Positions 25,577 through 27,974 of a DNA stretch of 27,974 bases are shown here, one piece after another (the stretch's first letter is position 1; every line of letters starts with the position of its first letter). Source of the DNA: Gemmataceae bacterium (GTDB lineage Bacteria > Planctomycetota > Planctomycetia > Gemmatales > Gemmataceae); the NCBI GenBank assembly GCA_009691815.1, contig SIAL01000006.1:1-27974 (forward strand), in the 5' to 3' direction. Position numbers and translations under genes: made by a program. Below the pieces are notes generated by a model. That model saw nothing but the letters and a program-made list of their open reading frames with translations. It did not search any database and was not told where the DNA came from.

Positions 25577-26004
25577 GTTCAGCAGCACCGCCACTGTAAG
25601 GCCAACAGATATATAGGGTGATATGAGAGCCGGGCGAGGTGATATGATTTGTTATCGCCGGGATTTTGTACCCCGTAGACTCGAAGGATCATGAGCCACT
25701 CCTTGGCGGATCAGGCACCGAGTTCTGAACCCATCCGTGGGACCAGTTATACTCATGCCTAGTCTGGAGGTGGAAAGGTTTCCCTTCCCCTCACCCAGTT
25801 AAATCTACCTTTTGTAAATATTTCGTCAAGTCTTCTTGGCCGTTTGCCGAGAGAAAAAACCGGCCGACCTCCCTGAAAAAGAGATTTTGGCAAAGATAAC
25901 GATTTTGCGGACTGGGTTGGTTTTTCGTCTTAAGGGGGTCTGGTTCAAGACTGCCCCCCAGCAAACCGATGTAATAGATGTCTGAAGATGGCGGAGGCCG
26001 GACC
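25577..26004. other. Divergent regulatory region between dnaG and the TlpA-like gene
   Basis: About 430 bases without a supported gene. It contains the direct repeat GGTGATATGA (see separate entry) and a GC-rich hairpin at 25934-25959 (GGGG-GTCT / AGAC-TG-CCCC with a two-base bulge) about 45 bases upstream of the TlpA-like start. A 36-codon minus-strand frame overlapping the dnaG start is present but not convincing. No tRNA or known RNA pattern was seen. Confidence 0.4.
25617..25647 (-). repeat. Two direct copies of GGTGATATGA, 21 bases apart, upstream of dnaG
   Basis: Copies at 25617-25626 and 25638-25647. A 21-base period is two helical turns, so a bound protein would contact the same face. 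Possible operator for the dnaG-rpoD transcript (inference). Confidence 0.45.
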
Positions 26005-27954
26005 ATGATTTATTCCCTGCGATTCCCTTTTCATCAAACCTTAGGTGCCCTTCGAAGGGCGGCTTTTGCCGGAGCGGCTGTTACCCTTGGCGCGGCAGGG
26101 TCGATGGTTTTCGCGGCACCTCCCACAACCACCCAAATACTTCAGTTTCGACCAAGGCAAACAGAGGTTCAGGTTACTACACCTAAACCCGAAGAGGAAT
26201 TGTCCTGTCGGGTGGAATTGGTAAAAGGAACAGGCAAGGCGAGTGGTTGGGTTTTGCGAGATTCCTCGGGAATTATGCTGCGCCGCTTCTTTGACACCAA
26301 CGGCGACAACAAGACGGATACTTGGTCTTTTTTCCGAGACGGGGTAGAGGTATACCGGGAAATCGACACCAATAATAATGGCAAACCCGATCAATATCGG
26401 TGGCTCAATTCGGGGGGTCTAAAGTGGGGCGTTGATGCCGATGAGGACCTTAAAATTGACTCTTGGCTGGCGATAAGTCCCGAAGAAGTTAGCCATGAAC
26501 TTTTGCGTGCCATCATTACCAAAGATGCCGCCCGGTTCAACGTGCTTTTGCTAAATGAAAGCGATCTCAAAACTATGGAATTGCCCGAAGTCCAAGCCCG
26601 GACCATTCGTGAGAAAGTAAACCAAGCCGGATCTAAGTTTCAATCCACCCTCGCAAAAGCGACCGCTGTCACCGAAAAATCTACATGGCTTCATTTGGAA
26701 CTTGGAACTCCTCAATGTATACCTGCGGACCAGCTGGGTTCCCGCTCGGATTTGGTCCGCCACCCCAGAGGTTCCATGCTCCTTGAGATCGGGGGCAAAA
26801 CCGAATGGATTCAAACCGGCGAACTTCTTCAAATCGGTGCAGCTTGGAAAATGGTGGAAGGGCCGGCTGTCGGGCTTGCAACTGAAGATGACAATCCCAT
26901 GCGTCCCGGGGGCAATCGGATCGATCTGGAAAAAGATCCCGCCTTGAAAAAACTTTTGGATGAGCTTGCCGCCCTGGACCAAGCCAGTCCCGGAGGTCAA
27001 GCAACCCCAGAAGAGCTTGCCAAACACCACATTTCCCGCGCGGATATCCTTGAGAAAATCGGATCGGCGGTAAAGGCATCGGATCGAGAACCTTGGTACA
27101 AACAGCTGGCAGACAGTTTGGCATCCGCCGCCCAATCCCTTCTCACGGCTGACTCTGCCGCCTTAAAAAGGCTAAGAAATTTAGAGTCTCAACTTGTCCA
27201 ATTTATGCCCGGGAGCAACCTGACGGCCTATGTGGCTTTTCGCCTTTTCCAAACCGAATATGCTCAAAAGATCAACAAGCCCGGGGAGGATTTCACCAAA
27301 CTACAACAGGATTGGGTCAATCAACTCACCCGCTTTGTGCAAACCTATCCCAAATCGGATGATGCCCCGGAGGCGTTGATGCAATTGGGACTGGTGTGTG
27401 AGTTTTTGGGTAAAGATCCGGATGCAAAAAGTTGGTATGGCCAAGTGGTGAAATGGTATGGCGAAAAAATGCTTTCCGGATCTCCACTTTCGGTAAAGGC
27501 CACCGGTGCGCTTAGGCGACTGGATTCCGAGGGACAAACTTTGGTCCTTCAAGGACCTTTCCTTGCCAATCCCTCGCAAACCTTTGACATCGAAACCCTC
27601 AAGGGAAAAGTGGTCCTTGTCTATTTTGGGGCAACATGGAACCAACGCAATATTGGGGACCTTGCCAAACTCAAACTTTTAACGGAAACGCACGCGGGCA
27701 TGGGCCTCGAATTGGTTACCATTAGCATGGACGCCAATCCCGCAACTCCCCTTGAGTTCCTTAAGAAAGGGCAGATCCCCGGTATCCATCTATTTTCGCC
27801 TATGAACGCCAATGGCCAAGAAGGCAAACTTGCCACAGACCTTGGCATTGTTGTGGTTCCTCATCTTTTCCTGGTGGGCAAAGATGGCAAAGTCATCAAT
27901 CGAAACGCTCAAGTTAATAACATCGAAGACGAATTGAAACGGGTTTTGAAATAA
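26005..27954 (+). CDS. Exported protein with EF-hand-like repeats and a cysteine-less TlpA-like domain
   Basis: 649 residues. A Sec signal peptide (hydrophobic stretch GAAVTLGAAGSMVFA, cleavage about residue 38) is followed by three Asp-rich loops spaced ~24: D97-D105 (DTNGDNKTD), D121-D129 (DTNNNGKPD) and D144-D152 (DADEDLKID). They resemble EF-hand or thrombospondin-type calcium loops and precede W/Y residues in a repeated strand. A long helical, TPR-like middle (~330-510, with DDAPEALMQLGLVCEFLGKDPDAKSWYGQVVKWY) leads to a C-terminal TlpA/AhpC-like fold (~525-649). The position of WCxxC reads W545-NQRN549, so no redox Cys remains, though the cis-Pro in VVVPHLFLV is kept. Start chosen: ATG 26005 with GGAGG seven bases upstream; an in-frame ATG at 25978 lies upstream. 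Confidence 0.8.
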   Translation: MIYSLRFPFHQTLGALRRAAFAGAAVTLGAAGSMVFAAPPTTTQILQFRPRQTEVQVTTPKPEEELSCRVELVKGTGKASGWVLRDSSGIMLRRFFDTNGDNKTDTWSFFRDGVEVYREIDTNNNGKPDQYRWLNSGGLKWGVDADEDLKIDSWLAISPEEVSHELLRAIITKDAARFNVLLLNESDLKTMELPEVQARTIREKVNQAGSKFQSTLAKATAVTEKSTWLHLELGTPQCIPADQLGSRSDLVRHPRGSMLLEIGGKTEWIQTGELLQIGAAWKMVEGPAVGLATEDDNPMRPGGNRIDLEKDPALKKLLDELAALDQASPGGQATPEELAKHHISRADILEKIGSAVKASDREPWYKQLADSLASAAQSLLTADSAALKRLRNLESQLVQFMPGSNLTAYVAFRLFQTEYAQKINKPGEDFTKLQQDWVNQLTRFVQTYPKSDDAPEALMQLGLVCEFLGKDPDAKSWYGQVVKWYGEKMLSGSPLSVKATGALRRLDSEGQTLVLQGPFLANPSQTFDIETLKGKVVLVYFGATWNQRNIGDLAKLKLLTETHAGMGLELVTISMDANPATPLEFLKKGQIPGIHLFSPMNANGQEGKLATDLGIVVVPHLFLVGKDGKVINRNAQVNNIEDELKRVLK

Positions 27955-27974
27955 GGGAATGGGTTGGTGAAATT

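Noticed and set aside
25580..25694. A 36-codon leader peptide upstream of dnaG
   Set aside because: No ribosome site or known attenuation pattern; mentioned only because it includes the direct repeats.

Overview
The window looks like chromosomal DNA of a planctomycete, probably Gemmataceae-like, of moderate GC. The lineage is inferred from gene style: long exported HEAT-repeat and TlpA-like proteins, tandem glycine-rich RRM proteins, and an exported helical domain followed by a thioredoxin fold. No rRNA, tRNA or CRISPR array is visible. Most genes are housekeeping and have readable family motifs.

Layout. 1-706 (-) is the N-terminal part of a SNF2 helicase that runs off the left edge. 1036-2383 holds a small exported DUF1579-like protein (+) convergent with a thioredoxin-TPR protein (-). 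The thioredoxin-TPR gene follows ribF (2411-3640, -), whose product is fused to a C-terminal NifU-type Fe-S scaffold domain. 3777-4415 (+) is a NadR/AAA_28-like P-loop protein. 4430-9978 (-) is an apparent argH - lysA - HEAT-repeat operon; the HEAT protein is exported and carries a receiver-like domain. 10095-14375 (+) is nadD followed by sdhC-sdhA-sdhB. 14970-16139 (+) holds two tandem RRM-glycine-rich RNA-binding proteins, then a strong terminator and a PfkB-family kinase. 17271-18815 is a decayed IS5-family element with inverted repeats and a 6-bp target duplication. It landed exactly in the stop codon of an SDR gene (18815-19666, -). 19949-21037 (+) is an exported thioredoxin-fold gene with an in-frame TGA. 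21083-25576 (-) holds dnaG - rpoD, a terminator and a C4 zinc-ribbon coiled-coil protein. 26005-27954 (+) is an exported protein with EF-hand-like loops and a cysteine-less TlpA-like domain.

Most notable. The gene at 19949-21037 is a strong candidate selenoprotein. Its TGA replaces exactly the first Cys of a WTFGCxxC thioredoxin motif (giving U-I-N-C), and the frame stays open for 112 further codons of well-formed thioredoxin fold. A 9-bp hairpin with a GUC loop lies 32 nt after the TGA, as expected for a bacterial SECIS element. Secondary points are the RibF-NifU fusion, the receiver-like domain in an exported protein, and the IS insertion that turned a TAA stop into TAG without changing the protein.

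Functional thread (inference). Flavin and Fe-S supply (RibF-NifU), an FAD and Fe-S enzyme (SdhCAB), and three thioredoxin-fold proteins with different active sites (CxxC, UxxC, none) give the window a redox flavour. Apart from the operons named above, nothing shows that these genes form one system.
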